Shown here: in pieces, positions 1-9,097 of the stretch
Layout of the letters: each line of letters starts with the position of its first letter
Numbering within the stretch: the stretch's first letter is position 1
Assembly (NCBI RefSeq): GCF_009728145.1
Contig: NZ_WOCA01000006.1
Span: 169,636-233,635, forward strand
Length of the DNA: 64,000 bases
From: Ornithinibacillus caprae
GTDB lineage: Bacteria > Bacillota > Bacilli > Bacillales > Amphibacillaceae
Direction: 5' to 3'
The notes under the pieces: generated by a model
Told to the model about the DNA's origin: nothing
What the model saw: only the letters and a program-made list of their open reading frames with translations
The model's database searches: none
Made by a program: the position numbers and the translations under genes

Positions 1-423
1 ATCGCTAGGGCATTGGACTCTATAAGTAATATCGAATTTAAAGAATATGACCTGACAAAAGGTCAGTATTTGTACCTAGTGCGAATATGTGAAAACGCAG
101 GAATCATTCAAGAAAAGTTAGCAGAAATGATTAAAGTAGACCGAACAACAGCAGCTCGTGCAATAAAAAAACTTGAAAGTAATGGCTTTATTGAAAAAAG
201 AGAAGATCCTCATAACCAAAAAATAAGAAAGCTCTTTCCTACTGATAAGGGGAAAACGATTTATCCTTTTATTAAAAGAGAAAATGATTATTCAAATAGT
301 GTCGCATTAGCGGGATTTTCCGAAAGAGAAGCAGATAGCCTTTTCTATCTTCTTCAAAAGGTAAGAAAAAATGTAGAAAAGGACTGGGAATATGTAAAAA
401 GGGGAAACAAGCGAAATTATTAA
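1..423 (+). CDS. MarR-family transcriptional regulator, 5' end outside window
   Basis: The frame is already open at base 1, and residues before the first possible start (TTG at 13) fit a MarR N-terminal helix, so the true start lies upstream of the window. A winged helix-turn-helix is visible: recognition helix around DRTTAARAIKKLE, then the wing EKREDPHNQKIRKLFPT, then C-terminal dimerisation helices. MarR proteins usually bind DNA as dimers and let go when a small ligand binds. The gene ends 24 bases before the paiA-like gene on the same strand, so control of that pair is a fair guess. The ligand is unknown. Confidence 0.88.
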   Translation: MARALDSISNIEFKEYDLTKGQYLYLVRICENAGIIQEKLAEMIKVDRTTAARAIKKLESNGFIEKREDPHNQKIRKLFPTDKGKTIYPFIKRENDYSNSVALAGFSEREADSLFYLLQKVRKNVEKDWEYVKRGNKRNY

Positions 424-444
424 TTGATTAAGGAGCGTGAGTAG

Positions 445-966
<522 letters not shown>

Positions 967-989
967 CTATTATTGAAAGGTGGATGATT

Positions 990-1601
990 ATGTATATACC
1001 AACACAATTCAAAATAACAGATGAAGCAATGAATTACGAAATTATGAAAGAACACAGTTTTGCGGTTCTTTTTTCTGAGCATAATGAAGCGCCATTTGCC
1101 ACTCATTTGCCGTTAATTTTAAACAAGGAAAATACATATTTATATGGACACTTTGCTCGTCCTAATCCTCAGTGGAGAGATATCGAAAACCAAACTGTTC
1201 TAGCTATTTTCTATGGACCTCACTGTTATATCTCCCCATCTTGGTATGAGACGAATCAAGCAGTACCGACATGGAATTACGTGACTGTTCATGTTTATGG
1301 AGAAGTCGAGTTGTTAAAGGATGAAATTGAATTAAAGGATTCCTTACATGAAATGGTATTGAAATATGAAGCGCCTGACAGTTCATATAGATTAGAAGAT
1401 GTAGATGCTGAGTTTCTCTCTGGAATGAAAAAAGGGATACAAGGTTTTAAAATTAAAATCAAAAAGATAGAAGGAAAAGCTAAGTTGAGTCAAAATCATT
1501 CATTACAGCGACAAGAACTAGTTATTAATCAACTAGAACAATTTTCAAACACGAATGAGCATCAGATTTCTTCATTAATGAAGGCAAATCTAAAAAAGTG
1601 A
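990..1601 (+). CDS. paiB: PaiB-like FMN-binding regulator
   Basis: A PaiB-family protein of 203 residues with a split-barrel flavin-binding fold. Family hallmarks are ATHLPL near residue 37, [11 protein letters not shown] near 76 and [13 protein letters not shown] near 92. In B. subtilis PaiB acts with PaiA in repressing degradative-enzyme and sporulation genes. The ATG at 990 is chosen over the in-frame ATG at 984 because the AAAGGTGG ribosome site ends at 983, too close for the earlier start. It starts 23 bases after paiA and is probably co-transcribed with it. Confidence 0.87.
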   Translation: MYIPTQFKITDEAMNYEIMKEHSFAVLFSEHNEAPFATHLPLILNKENTYLYGHFARPNPQWRDIENQTVLAIFYGPHCYISPSWYETNQAVPTWNYVTVHVYGEVELLKDEIELKDSLHEMVLKYEAPDSSYRLEDVDAEFLSGMKKGIQGFKIKIKKIEGKAKLSQNHSLQRQELVINQLEQFSNTNEHQISSLMKANLKK

Positions 1602-1718
1602 TTGTTTAATGTGAACGGTGAGATTATATTGAAGAAGAACAACTAACAATACAAAGTTATTTGCTGCGTAGTACAACCATAATCTGCAATAAGGTTTCGA
1701 AAACAGATCAAAATAAAA

Positions 1719-1742
1719 ATCCGAACTTTCGTTCGGATTTTT
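1719..1742. terminator. Bidirectional rho-independent terminator
   Basis: Stem ATCCGAAC/GTTCGGAT with loop TTTC. It is flanked by an A run on the left and a T run on the right, so it can end paiAB (+) and the leftward ABC operon (-). Confidence 0.85.
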
Positions 1743-1826
1743 GACCCGTGTTTAATAGTTATTAATACCCACTTTAAACTTATGAGGTGAAACCGAAGAA
1801 GGTAAGAGTCTCCTTCGTTTCTTTCT

Positions 1827-3056
1827 TTAAGATCGGATCCACTTCCAAATCTCACCTGGAGTAGCATTTTTTCCGTACATTAAAATACCCACTTTAAATA
1901 TTTTCCCAGCAAGCTTCATGAAGATCCAGATGCTAATGATTAATACGGCAATAGCAATGATTAATTCAATCCATGGCCAATCTTCTAAAGTAGTTAGGCG
2001 CATGATTAGAACACCAGGAGCAGTAAATGGAATGTAAGAACTAACCTTTGCAATCATTCCACTTGGATCTCCAATAACTGGACCAGCGATAATAAAGGAG
2101 ATAAACGGCAGCATCATAACCATACCTTGGAAGTTACCAGAGGTCGACATATCTGCCATCGTTGCTCCAATTCCTACAAAAATCGCTGCAAATAATAGGT
2201 ACCCAAGTATGGCGATAAATACTAGTAATAATGTTTCTGGCACAAATAGATATTCAAGAATTGGTAGATCAAGTTGCCACAAGGCAATTGGAATAGCGAA
2301 TAATAGTAGAACCACTACTTGAATCATCCCTAGAACAAAATACCCGAAAATCTTTCCTTGCATTAATTCTCCAGGAGTAACGGATGATAAAATGATTTCT
2401 GCAATTTTGTCTTTCTTTTCCTGTGAGGCACTTTGGAAAATCATCATCCCTGTTATGACAATGGCAAATAGAATAATTCCAGCAAATAACCCTGGCACGA
2501 TTCGTTCTAAATTAGCGGAATCTGTACCACTTTGCCCTTCTATAGTTGATTCTTCTATTTCTGATTGATTTTCAAAAACCACTCCTTGAGATAGAATAGC
2601 CATCTCTTCTTCTGACAAGCCTAGTTGTGCAATACGCATTCCTTGAAGAGGCTCGCCTAGTAATTGAACTTGTTGATTAAAATATGAGTCAATTTCTTCA
2701 CTCGTATATACAGACACAACACCATTTTCTAATACCTGTTCATTTAAATAGATATATGCTGTATCTTCCATATCTTCAAGTTCCTCTTTCGCTTCATCTT
2801 CTGATAGGGTTGTAGTTTCTATATCCCAATCTAACTCATAAAGATTGGCTGTTTCTTGTATACTAGTCATTGCATTAATTTCATCATTTACGAAAACTGT
2901 TGTAGAGGTGTCCTCACCATCAGAATCACCGATTAAACTACCGATCAGAAAGAATACTAAGAAAAGAGCAGGTGTTAAAAATAGTCCAATGACAAATGTC
3001 TTATTCTTTAAATTTCGTTTGATTTCCCATTTTGCTACCTTCCATGTATTACGCAT
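1827..3056 (-). CDS. yhaP: ABC-2 type permease, YhaP/NatB-like
   Basis: A membrane subunit of an ABC-2 exporter. One N-terminal transmembrane helix (around residues 20-40) is followed by a long acidic extracytoplasmic domain of about 140 residues, then five to six transmembrane helices in the C-terminal half. The motif ASQEKKDKIAEIILSSVTP before the helix cluster is typical of NatB/YhaP permeases. Overlap with the upstream ATPase gene shows coupling. An in-frame start nine bases earlier (3065) is possible, but ATG at 3056 gives the family N-terminus MRNTWKVAKWEIKRNLKNK. Substrate unknown; NatAB is a sodium exporter and YhaQP is less defined. Confidence 0.82.
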   Translation of the reverse strand: MRNTWKVAKWEIKRNLKNKTFVIGLFLTPALFLVFFLIGSLIGDSDGEDTSTTVFVNDEINAMTSIQETANLYELDWDIETTTLSEDEAKEELEDMEDTAYIYLNEQVLENGVVSVYTSEEIDSYFNQQVQLLGEPLQGMRIAQLGLSEEEMAILSQGVVFENQSEIEESTIEGQSGTDSANLERIVPGLFAGIILFAIVITGMMIFQSASQEKKDKIAEIILSSVTPGELMQGKIFGYFVLGMIQVVVLLLFAIPIALWQLDLPILEYLFVPETLLLVFIAILGYLLFAAIFVGIGATMADMSTSGNFQGMVMMLPFISFIIAGPVIGDPSGMIAKVSSYIPFTAPGVLIMRLTTLEDWPWIELIIAIAVLIISIWIFMKLAGKIFKVGILMYGKNATPGEIWKWIRS

Positions 3057-3978
3057 TTGCCTCACCTGCTTCCTTTAATAGATTCTTATCCGTTGCAATA
3101 TCAATAAAGATTTCATGAAGAGAGATTCGATTTATTTTTAATTCATTCACAGTTATGCTTTCTGGTAAATTCTTTATCCAATTTGTTGGTTGAATATCCT
3201 TTTCCAAGAATAGAATAGATATGTCATCATTTTGTTCTACCCGTTGGACCTGTGGGATTTTTTCTAATTCTGAGATTTCATTTTTCCCATGAATAGTACA
3301 TTTGAAATTCGCATATTCTGTTTTCACATCATCTAATGTTCCATAAATAACTTTTTGCCCATGCTGAATCATGAATAAACGGTCACACATTTCTTCTACT
3401 AAATTCATTTGGTGAGAAGATAGTAAGATAGCAGTTCCATTGTTCGCTAACTTACGGATCTCTTCTTTAAATATTTCTTGGCTAACTGGGTCAAGTCCAG
3501 AAAATGGTTCATCTAAAATTAGCAGCTCTGGTTCGTGGAGAATGGAACCAATAAACTGAACTTTTTGTCCCATCCCTTTTGAGAGCTCCTCAACAGCTAC
3601 ATTCTCTTTCCCTTCTAGGTCAAACTTTTTAAGGTATTGTAAAGCACGTTCTTTTGCTTTATCCAATGGATAATCCTTTAGGTCAGCTAAATAGAGTAAT
3701 ATATCCATTACTTTCACATTTTTATATAGGCCACGCTCTTCCGGTAAATAGCCAATTTTATGGCGTGGAATCCCATTTCCATTATTGTGAAATGTAATCG
3801 CTCCTTGGTCTGGATACATGATCCCCATAATATTACGAATCGTTGTTGATTTTCCAGCACCATTTGGGCCGAGAATAGCCATAATTTCTCCTTTACGAAC
3901 ATCAAAAGAGATACTTTTTAATGCTTTTTTGTCTTTAAAAGATTTTTCAAGATCTTTAACTGTTAACATGACTTCCAT
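3049..3978 (-). CDS. yhaQ: ABC transporter ATP-binding protein, YhaQ/NatA-like
   Basis: A 309-residue ATPase. Walker A is GPNGAGKST (about 37-45), the signature is LSKGMGQ (about 132-138) and Walker B is LLILDEP (about 152-158), followed by the switch histidine in LLSSHQM. A C-terminal extension of about 90 residues after the ATPase core is usual for NatA/YhaQ-type exporters. The ribosome site AAAGGGTGAA lies 8 bases before ATG 3978. It is first of the pair with the overlapping permease and likely forms a two-subunit efflux system at the membrane. Substrate not inferable. Confidence 0.86.
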   Translation of the reverse strand: MEVMLTVKDLEKSFKDKKALKSISFDVRKGEIMAILGPNGAGKSTTIRNIMGIMYPDQGAITFHNNGNGIPRHKIGYLPEERGLYKNVKVMDILLYLADLKDYPLDKAKERALQYLKKFDLEGKENVAVEELSKGMGQKVQFIGSILHEPELLILDEPFSGLDPVSQEIFKEEIRKLANNGTAILLSSHQMNLVEEMCDRLFMIQHGQKVIYGTLDDVKTEYANFKCTIHGKNEISELEKIPQVQRVEQNDDISILFLEKDIQPTNWIKNLPESITVNELKINRISLHEIFIDIATDKNLLKEAGEANA

Positions 3979-4018
3979 TCGTATTCACCCTTTCTGTATT
4001 TTTCTCCCTGTGTAAATC

Positions 4019-4918
4019 CTACCATACTAAACTATTTCTTGTGAGAAATTTATCATCAAAGAATATTGGAACTCCAACTCCATTTTTTTCTGCATGGATA
4101 TGAAGGTGTGGCTCGGATGTATTTCCTGAATTACCAACTGCTCCGATTTTGGTTCCCTCTTGTATAGTATCACCGACTTCCACGGATACACTTTCTTTAA
4201 GCATATGCGCTATATAGACGACGACATTTTGTTCACATTCTAGTGCAACATAATTTCCTTCAGGCTCATTTGGATTAGAATCTGGTGGAATTAAATCAGG
4301 TAACCCATCCCTTACCTCCACGACGGTTCCATTACAAGGGCTATATAGTGGATCTTGAAATATTTCGTATTTTTCTAGATCCTTAGGATATAATCCTTTT
4401 GTTCGAGTCCCTAACTTATTTAATTTGACTATATCTAGTGCATACTGTTGAGGTTCATAGGCGTGATGGTAATTCATAATTGTACTACTCCCGCCATGTC
4501 CAATGTAATAGACTCCATTTTGTAAAGGAAAAGAAAGATCGATAGACTCATCTTTTATTGAAAAACTACTAAAAGCAGAAATATTATATAGGCCAAAAAT
4601 AATGATTAAAAAAACATTTACACCAATAGAAAATTTTCTTGCTTTATGTTGAGTAGTATCTTCAAATTTTTGATGCTTTATTTTTTTCCAGGACAGAAAA
4701 ATGGTAATGACTAATAATAACGGAAATACAAATCTTAGGTAGTAGCTAACCCAAGACCAATTTCCCGATAAAAATAACCAAGTAATAATCATAATGGTAG
4801 CTACAAGCAAAGTGCCCCATTCAAGTTTGCTATTTATCTTTGCTCTCCAAAGCATATAGAGAAAGCAAGCAGGTAATAATAGCTGGATAAGTAGAACCTG
4901 GATAATGGTTAAGAGCAT
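4019..4918 (-). CDS. Membrane-anchored M23 (LytM-like) metallopeptidase
   Basis: Four hydrophobic helices fill about the first 125 residues. The C-terminal half is an M23 peptidase domain: a zinc-site His/Asp pair in HHAYEPQQYALDI and the diagnostic HxH in EPHLHIHAEKNG near the end. M23 enzymes cut peptide cross-bridges of peptidoglycan, so the domain probably faces outside. It is the last gene of the leftward GntR/ABC operon, 14 bases from the ATPase gene, with a GAGGTGA ribosome site. A wall peptidase as fifth member of such an operon suggests a cell-envelope stress role; this is inference. Confidence 0.82.
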   Translation of the reverse strand: MLLTIIQVLLIQLLLPACFLYMLWRAKINSKLEWGTLLVATIMIITWLFLSGNWSWVSYYLRFVFPLLLVITIFLSWKKIKHQKFEDTTQHKARKFSIGVNVFLIIIFGLYNISAFSSFSIKDESIDLSFPLQNGVYYIGHGGSSTIMNYHHAYEPQQYALDIVKLNKLGTRTKGLYPKDLEKYEIFQDPLYSPCNGTVVEVRDGLPDLIPPDSNPNEPEGNYVALECEQNVVVYIAHMLKESVSVEVGDTIQEGTKIGAVGNSGNTSEPHLHIHAEKNGVGVPIFFDDKFLTRNSLVW

Positions 4919-4932
4919 GGTTTCACCTCAAA

Positions 4933-5793
4933 TTATATGTTTGGAGTTAGCAACAATGAAATAATCTCCTCTAATTCAACTGCAGAATGATCCGTCCATT
5001 GGATTCCCTGTTCTTGTAAGAACTGCTGTGTTACATCTGGTTGATTGGAAATTAATTGTTGGTTGTAACGTACTATCTCCCCTGGAATTTTGGAGCTTGG
5101 TAATACGGTATCCTTTAACCAGAAACGCTTATAACTTTCGGTTAATGCTTCTTTTTCATAGTTGCCAATCATTTCTCCATCATGTAATACGAATAAGTAA
5201 TCAGAAAGTTTCTTAATATCCTCAACTTGGTGGCTGGCTATGAGGATGGCATGCTCTCCTTGATCCATCCAATCTACTAATACATCAATTAATAGTTTTT
5301 TAGAAGGAATGTCCATAAAAGATGTTGGTTCATCCAATATTAATAATGGTGCATTTCTTGGAATAGTTAGTGCTAAGTTAAGTTTTTGCTGCATTCCTTG
5401 TGATAGTTTACTGAATTTTTTATTTAACGGTATGTCAAAAAGGTGAACCATGTTCTCAAATAGCTCCTCGCTCCAATTCGGATATAAAGGAGATATTAGT
5501 TCCTTTAATTGTTTGCCATTAAAGGCATCCCAACCAATGATCGTTTGTGGTTGATAAGCTACAGATTGTTTCCAGTCTTCACCTGGTCCGTGCACAAATT
5601 GATCGAGAAGTTTGATGTTTCCTTGATCTGGTTTGACTAGATTCATAATCATTTTTAATAAGGTACTCTTTCCAGACCCGTTATTCCCCACTAAAGCGGT
5701 AATCGTTCCTGATTCGATAGTTAAATTAATTGGACCAAGTTGAAAATCATCTATTTTTTTCTGCAGGTGAGTGATATTTAACAATGATTGCAT
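4933..5793 (-). CDS. ABC transporter ATP-binding protein of GntR-linked operon
   Basis: A 286-residue ABC ATPase with Walker A GNNGSGKST, signature LSQGMQQ, Walker B LLILDEPTS and switch His in IASHQ. A C-terminal tail of about 75 residues carries no recognised domain. The ribosome site AAGGAGG is strong. The gene starts two bases after the GntR regulator stops. The natural partners are the two membrane proteins encoded earlier in the same operon. The layout resembles the B. subtilis ytr operon (YtrA regulator plus YtrB/E ATPases), which responds to wall antibiotics. Substrate unknown. Confidence 0.85.
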   Translation of the reverse strand: MQSLLNITHLQKKIDDFQLGPINLTIESGTITALVGNNGSGKSTLLKMIMNLVKPDQGNIKLLDQFVHGPGEDWKQSVAYQPQTIIGWDAFNGKQLKELISPLYPNWSEELFENMVHLFDIPLNKKFSKLSQGMQQKLNLALTIPRNAPLLILDEPTSFMDIPSKKLLIDVLVDWMDQGEHAILIASHQVEDIKKLSDYLFVLHDGEMIGNYEKEALTESYKRFWLKDTVLPSSKIPGEIVRYNQQLISNQPDVTQQFLQEQGIQWTDHSAVELEEIISLLLTPNI

Positions 5794-5795
5794 GA

Positions 5796-6197
5796 TTAAT
5801 CCTCCTTCTCTTGATCTCTATAGGTATCTAATACCTGATCAAAAATATCTTTAATTTGTTCGATTGAATAGTGATAATTCAAAGCAGTTTGCACTGCATT
5901 TTCAATGGTTTTTTTAACAGATGAAACTTTAACCTCTTGTTTTAAGGATTCGTTTACTTCTGCAACAAAGGTTCCTTTTCCTTGAATCGTTTTGATAAAC
6001 CCTTGTATCTCCAGATTTTGATATGCCCGTCTTATCGTGATTACACTGATTTCAAGGTCCTTTGATAAGGCTCTTATCGAAGGTAGTGAAGTTCCAGCAG
6101 GTAAATGTCCACCTGCAATTAAAGCTTTAAGTTGATGTTCAATTTGATGATAGATTGGTTCGCGTGAATCTTGGGACAAACGGATCGGTAGTTCCAT
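5796..6197 (-). CDS. GntR-family regulator, YtrA subfamily
   Basis: A short GntR regulator (133 residues). The N-terminal winged helix has the family signature PIYHQIEHQLKALIAGG then LPAGTSLPSIRALSKDL and the wing QGKGTFVAE. Only about 50 residues follow, too few for a FadR or UbiC effector domain; this is typical of YtrA-type regulators, which dimerise through short helices and control linked ABC genes. ATG 6197 is preferred to an upstream start at 6242 because an AAAGGGG ribosome site sits 8 bases before it. It probably represses its own operon by binding the palindrome at 7751-7772. Confidence 0.87.
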   Translation of the reverse strand: MELPIRLSQDSREPIYHQIEHQLKALIAGGHLPAGTSLPSIRALSKDLEISVITIRRAYQNLEIQGFIKTIQGKGTFVAEVNESLKQEVKVSSVKKTIENAVQTALNYHYSIEQIKDIFDQVLDTYRDQEKED

Positions 6198-6255
6198 GGA
6201 ACACACCCCTTTCTGGGCAACTATAATATAAAAATTTATCAAAAGGTGGATATTA

Positions 6256-6981
6256 TTATTGGTAATCGATAGTTTCCATATTCTTTATCATTTTATATTT
6301 CCAATAATGTAAACCAAAATAAGCAATCAAGATAGAGAAAATCACTATTGGTATTGGCCATTTTTGTACAGCGATTGCAGTGAAATGAACGATTCCATAA
6401 GAGAAGATCCATGGAAAAATTACAATTCCAAAAATAATAAAGACTAGAAGTAATCCAGATAATATAAAAGCTAGTTTCTTGTTAGGAACTATATACATCC
6501 CAGTATCATATGTGACTATTGCGGATCCGAAAAAAATTCCGAATGACAGCCAAGTTATTGAAAAAGCAATGTAATTGCTAGGAGCTAATAGATTTTGTAA
6601 CTCAGTAGAAAATAAATACATACAAATTAACACCAAAACTTGAGCTGGAAGTGAGTAAACGAAGTAGATGATGAGCCTACTTTTAGCAATTACCTCTTTG
6701 GGTAATGGGAGCTGCATTTGGTTGTGCAAAATGGGAGAAATCCACAAGTCGCCTCTGATAACTTGGTCCTGCAATACTTTTGGTTTCATCCAAATCGGCG
6801 CGAATGTAAATAATACTATGAATAATAGATCATAAATTCCGATGTTATTTGCGGTTTCTGTTAGTAAAATGATGAGCAGAGTATAAATTGCAAAGAAAAT
6901 AATGGTATAGATAAATCCTGCCCATGATGCTTGTAGTTCAAAGGATGCTATCCTCATTGCTTCCTTCATATCGTTAACCAC
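6256..6981 (-). CDS. ABC-2-like membrane subunit (second of pair)
   Basis: A 241-residue polytopic membrane protein with about six hydrophobic segments and a basic C-terminus (YWKYKMIKNMETIDYQ) that closely matches the end of the next gene's product (FWKNYMKRNMNKIDYI), so the two are paralogues. A GTG start at 6981 is chosen because AGGGGGG lies 8 bases upstream; the ATG at 6969 would be 20 bases away. The pair likely forms the channel served by the ATPase at 4933-5793. No named family is recognised with confidence. Confidence 0.75.
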   Translation of the reverse strand: MVNDMKEAMRIASFELQASWAGFIYTIIFFAIYTLLIILLTETANNIGIYDLLFIVLFTFAPIWMKPKVLQDQVIRGDLWISPILHNQMQLPLPKEVIAKSRLIIYFVYSLPAQVLVLICMYLFSTELQNLLAPSNYIAFSITWLSFGIFFGSAIVTYDTGMYIVPNKKLAFILSGLLLVFIIFGIVIFPWIFSYGIVHFTAIAVQKWPIPIVIFSILIAYFGLHYWKYKMIKNMETIDYQ

Positions 6982-6994
6982 CTTGTTTTCCCCC

Positions 6995-7723
6995 CTATAT
7001 ATAATCTATTTTGTTCATATTTCTTTTCATGTAATTCTTCCAAAAATGATAACCGCTATATGCAGCAATGATTGAAGCAATAGAGGTAAACAATGGCCAT
7101 TTATCAGCTGCAATGATGGACCAATAAACAAAGCCATGGCCAGTAATTGCGTGAAACAGCGTAAATAAGATACTCCCTATCCCTACAGTGAGTATTCCTA
7201 TAATAAACAATCCAGCAGTCGTAGCTAAAAAGCCTTTATCACCTGTATCACTTGCAGGAAATATAAAACCTACGTAGAAACTAAACGATAACCATAAGAT
7301 AGCAAATGCAATCATACTATCAATAGAAAAATGGGCAGGAAAAGTTGCTAAATATAGCAATCCTACTATTGCTATGACCTGAAAAGGAAAGGTATAGATG
7401 AAATGGATAATAAATCTACTTTTAATCAGAACCTCTTCTTTAATCGGTAAATGTTTTTGCATTAGTAATATAGGAGAGACTATAAAGTTTGGTTGTATAT
7501 TTTGAATTTGAAAAGCCTTTGGTTTAGGCATTGCTGTAGCAAATGAAAATAAAATCATAAAGAAAAGATCAAATCCTAGAAATCCATTCTCTACATACTC
7601 AGGTAGGGATTTTCTGAGATAACCTAAAAGAAATAGTGTAATTACAAGAGAAAAAATTAAATTTATTTTTGATTGTTTTAATTCAAAAGTTGCCAGTTTA
7701 AATGCTTGTTTCCATGTATTCAA
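6995..7723 (-). CDS. ABC-2-like membrane subunit (first of pair)
   Basis: A 242-residue membrane protein with about six hydrophobic helices, paralogous to the protein encoded at 6256-6981. It begins with TTG and has an AGGGGGA ribosome site 7 bases upstream. It is the first gene of a five-gene leftward operon: two membrane proteins, GntR regulator, ATPase, M23 peptidase. The order differs from B. subtilis ytr, where the regulator comes near the start. Function is inferred from the neighbouring ATPase only. Confidence 0.75.
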   Translation of the reverse strand: MNTWKQAFKLATFELKQSKINLIFSLVITLFLLGYLRKSLPEYVENGFLGFDLFFMILFSFATAMPKPKAFQIQNIQPNFIVSPILLMQKHLPIKEEVLIKSRFIIHFIYTFPFQVIAIVGLLYLATFPAHFSIDSMIAFAILWLSFSFYVGFIFPASDTGDKGFLATTAGLFIIGILTVGIGSILFTLFHAITGHGFVYWSIIAADKWPLFTSIASIIAAYSGYHFWKNYMKRNMNKIDYI

Positions 7724-7750
7724 TATAAAATCCCCCTTACAACTGTTATG

Positions 7751-7772
7751 CTGTTTATATATTTATATACAG
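7751..7772. promoter_or_regulatory. Palindromic operator candidate for the GntR regulator
   Basis: A 22-base imperfect palindrome (CTGTTTATA, four-base centre, TATATACAG; 9 of 11 pairs match) that touches the -10 box and spans the predicted start site. A bound dimer would block the promoter, giving autorepression of the operon. This is inference from position and symmetry. Confidence 0.6.
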
Positions 7773-7799
7773 TATATGAATATTAATTATAATTGTCAA
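7771..7799 (-). promoter_or_regulatory. SigA-type promoter of the GntR/ABC/M23 operon
   Basis: On the minus strand TTGACA (7799-7794) and TATACT (7776-7771) are separated by exactly 17 bases. Transcription would start near 7764 and enter the gene starting at 7723. Confidence 0.8.
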
Positions 7800-7898
7800 T
7801 TAAATATTGAAGATTCTTCATAAACCGTAATCGAAAGTGGTGTTGTTCACATTTTTGACAAATTAACATTATTTTTGTGAAAAAGTGAGCAAATAGTA

Positions 7899-7927
7899 TT
7901 TACGATTAGTAAAATGCGTGTTATTAT
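7899..7927 (+). promoter_or_regulatory. Promoter candidate for the DoxX gene
   Basis: TTTACG (7899-7904), 17-base spacer, TATTAT (7922-7927). The -10 box is good and the -35 moderate. Upstream TTGTTCACA and TTGTGAA half-sites at 7852-7882 could bind a redox regulator but are not a clean Rex site. Confidence 0.5.
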
Positions 7928-8014
7928 CAAAGTGTAATAAGGAAACACCTTACAATATATTGTGAAACAATGAGCATTATGAAAATGAATCAAAACATAA
8001 AGGAGATGGTAAGC

Positions 8015-8524
8015 ATGATTATGAACTTTATCCGTAATAATAAAATTTTCGCAGGAGTATTAGCAATTATTCGAGTATATATTGGTTATAGCTGGCTAAC
8101 AAGTGGCTGGGGTAAAGTAACTGGTGGCGGATTTGATGCAAGTGGATTCTTACATGGAGCAGTCGCAAGTGCAGGTGGAGAGCATCCAGCAGTACAAGGC
8201 TGGTGGGCAGCATTTTTAGAAAGTGTAGCCATTCCAAATGCAGGACTATTTAGCTTTTTGGTAATGTGGGGTGAAGTGCTTGTAGGAGTAGCATTAATCC
8301 TAGGAATCTTTACTAACTTTGCAGCACTAATGGGAATTACGATGAACTTCGCATTTTTATTCAGTGGAACAGTAAGCACAAACGCACAAATGGTATTACT
8401 AACCGTATTCTTGATTGTAGCAGGGTTTAATGCAGGTCGTTATGGTTTAGACAGATGGATCATTCCTTTCTTGAAAAACTATACTCCACAAAAAAGAGAT
8501 AAAAAAGAAATTGCAGTTGCATAA
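8015..8524 (+). CDS. DoxX-family membrane protein
   Basis: A 169-residue protein with four hydrophobic helices and the DoxX features of an N-terminal RVYIGYSWLTSGWGK segment, GEVLVGVALILGIFTNFAA in the middle and GRYGLDRWIIP at the end. DoxX proteins are small inner-membrane proteins, sometimes tied to thiosulfate:quinone oxidoreductase or to quinone/redox stress (B. subtilis CatD). The start is set at 8015 because AGGAG at 8001-8005 is well placed; the longer frame from 7970 lacks a ribosome site. It stands alone, with a promoter upstream and a terminator after. Exact role unknown. Confidence 0.83.
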   Translation: MIMNFIRNNKIFAGVLAIIRVYIGYSWLTSGWGKVTGGGFDASGFLHGAVASAGGEHPAVQGWWAAFLESVAIPNAGLFSFLVMWGEVLVGVALILGIFTNFAALMGITMNFAFLFSGTVSTNAQMVLLTVFLIVAGFNAGRYGLDRWIIPFLKNYTPQKRDKKEIAVA

Positions 8525-8533
8525 AAACAAAGA

Positions 8534-8570
8534 AAAAAGCTGATCCTCCGAAAAGGAAGATCAGCTTTTT
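8534..8570. terminator. Bidirectional terminator between doxX and PH-domain gene
   Basis: Stem AAAGCTGATC/GATCAGCTTT with inner CTCC/AGGA pairs, A run before and T run after; it lies between two convergent genes. Confidence 0.85.
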
Positions 8571-8578
8571 AAGCTCGC

Positions 8579-8953
8579 CTAGCACACATATTCAGCTAGT
8601 ACGCTTTGTACTTTATAAATATTTAATTGTTTGTTAAATGTCTTTTCGATTGGTGCTGATAAACCAGAAACCCAAATTTTTAGTTCTGCGTCTAAATCAA
8701 ATGTCCCTGCTGTTTCTACAGAAAAGTTCGTGATGTTTTTATAAGGGATCGAGCGATATTCCACTTTTTTACCTGTTACCCCTTGCTTGTCTACTAGAAT
8801 TAACCGTTTGTTAGTGAATACAAATAAGTCCCGAATAAGTTTATATGCATGCTCTACATTCTCTGTAGGCGCAAGCAGATCTTTTAGTTCTTTTTCTGCT
8901 GTTTTGCTATCGATCTCGGATGCATTTCCCATCATACCATCAAATAATCCCAT
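8579..8953 (-). CDS. Bacterial PH-domain protein (DUF1696-like)
   Basis: A 124-residue soluble protein with a bacterial pleckstrin-homology pattern: LFVFTNKRLILVDKQG then KVEYRSIPYKNITNFSVET, and a beta-rich second half with LDAELKIWVSG. Members of this family (for example B. subtilis YozO) are single-domain proteins of unknown function that form ring-like oligomers in solved cases. GGAGGTC precedes the ATG. It is a single-gene unit convergent with doxX. Confidence 0.75.
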   Translation of the reverse strand: MGLFDGMMGNASEIDSKTAEKELKDLLAPTENVEHAYKLIRDLFVFTNKRLILVDKQGVTGKKVEYRSIPYKNITNFSVETAGTFDLDAELKIWVSGLSAPIEKTFNKQLNIYKVQSVLAEYVC

Positions 8954-9097
8954 GAAAATGACCTCCTATTATTCATTCTGCTTTTATTATATCAATAATT
9001 AGATTAAATAGTAACTTACTTTTAAATGGAGATGTTTATTCCATTGATACGATGTAAACAATGGATGATATATCTATTTTATGGAGGGATATGTTTG

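Noticed and set aside
7852..7893. Possible Rex or Fnr site upstream of doxX
   Set aside because: Half-sites TTGTTCACA and TTGTGAA exist, but the second halves match poorly, so no regulator is claimed.
8086..8379. 97-residue antisense frame inside the DoxX gene
   Set aside because: Shadow of the real gene, with no start signals of its own.
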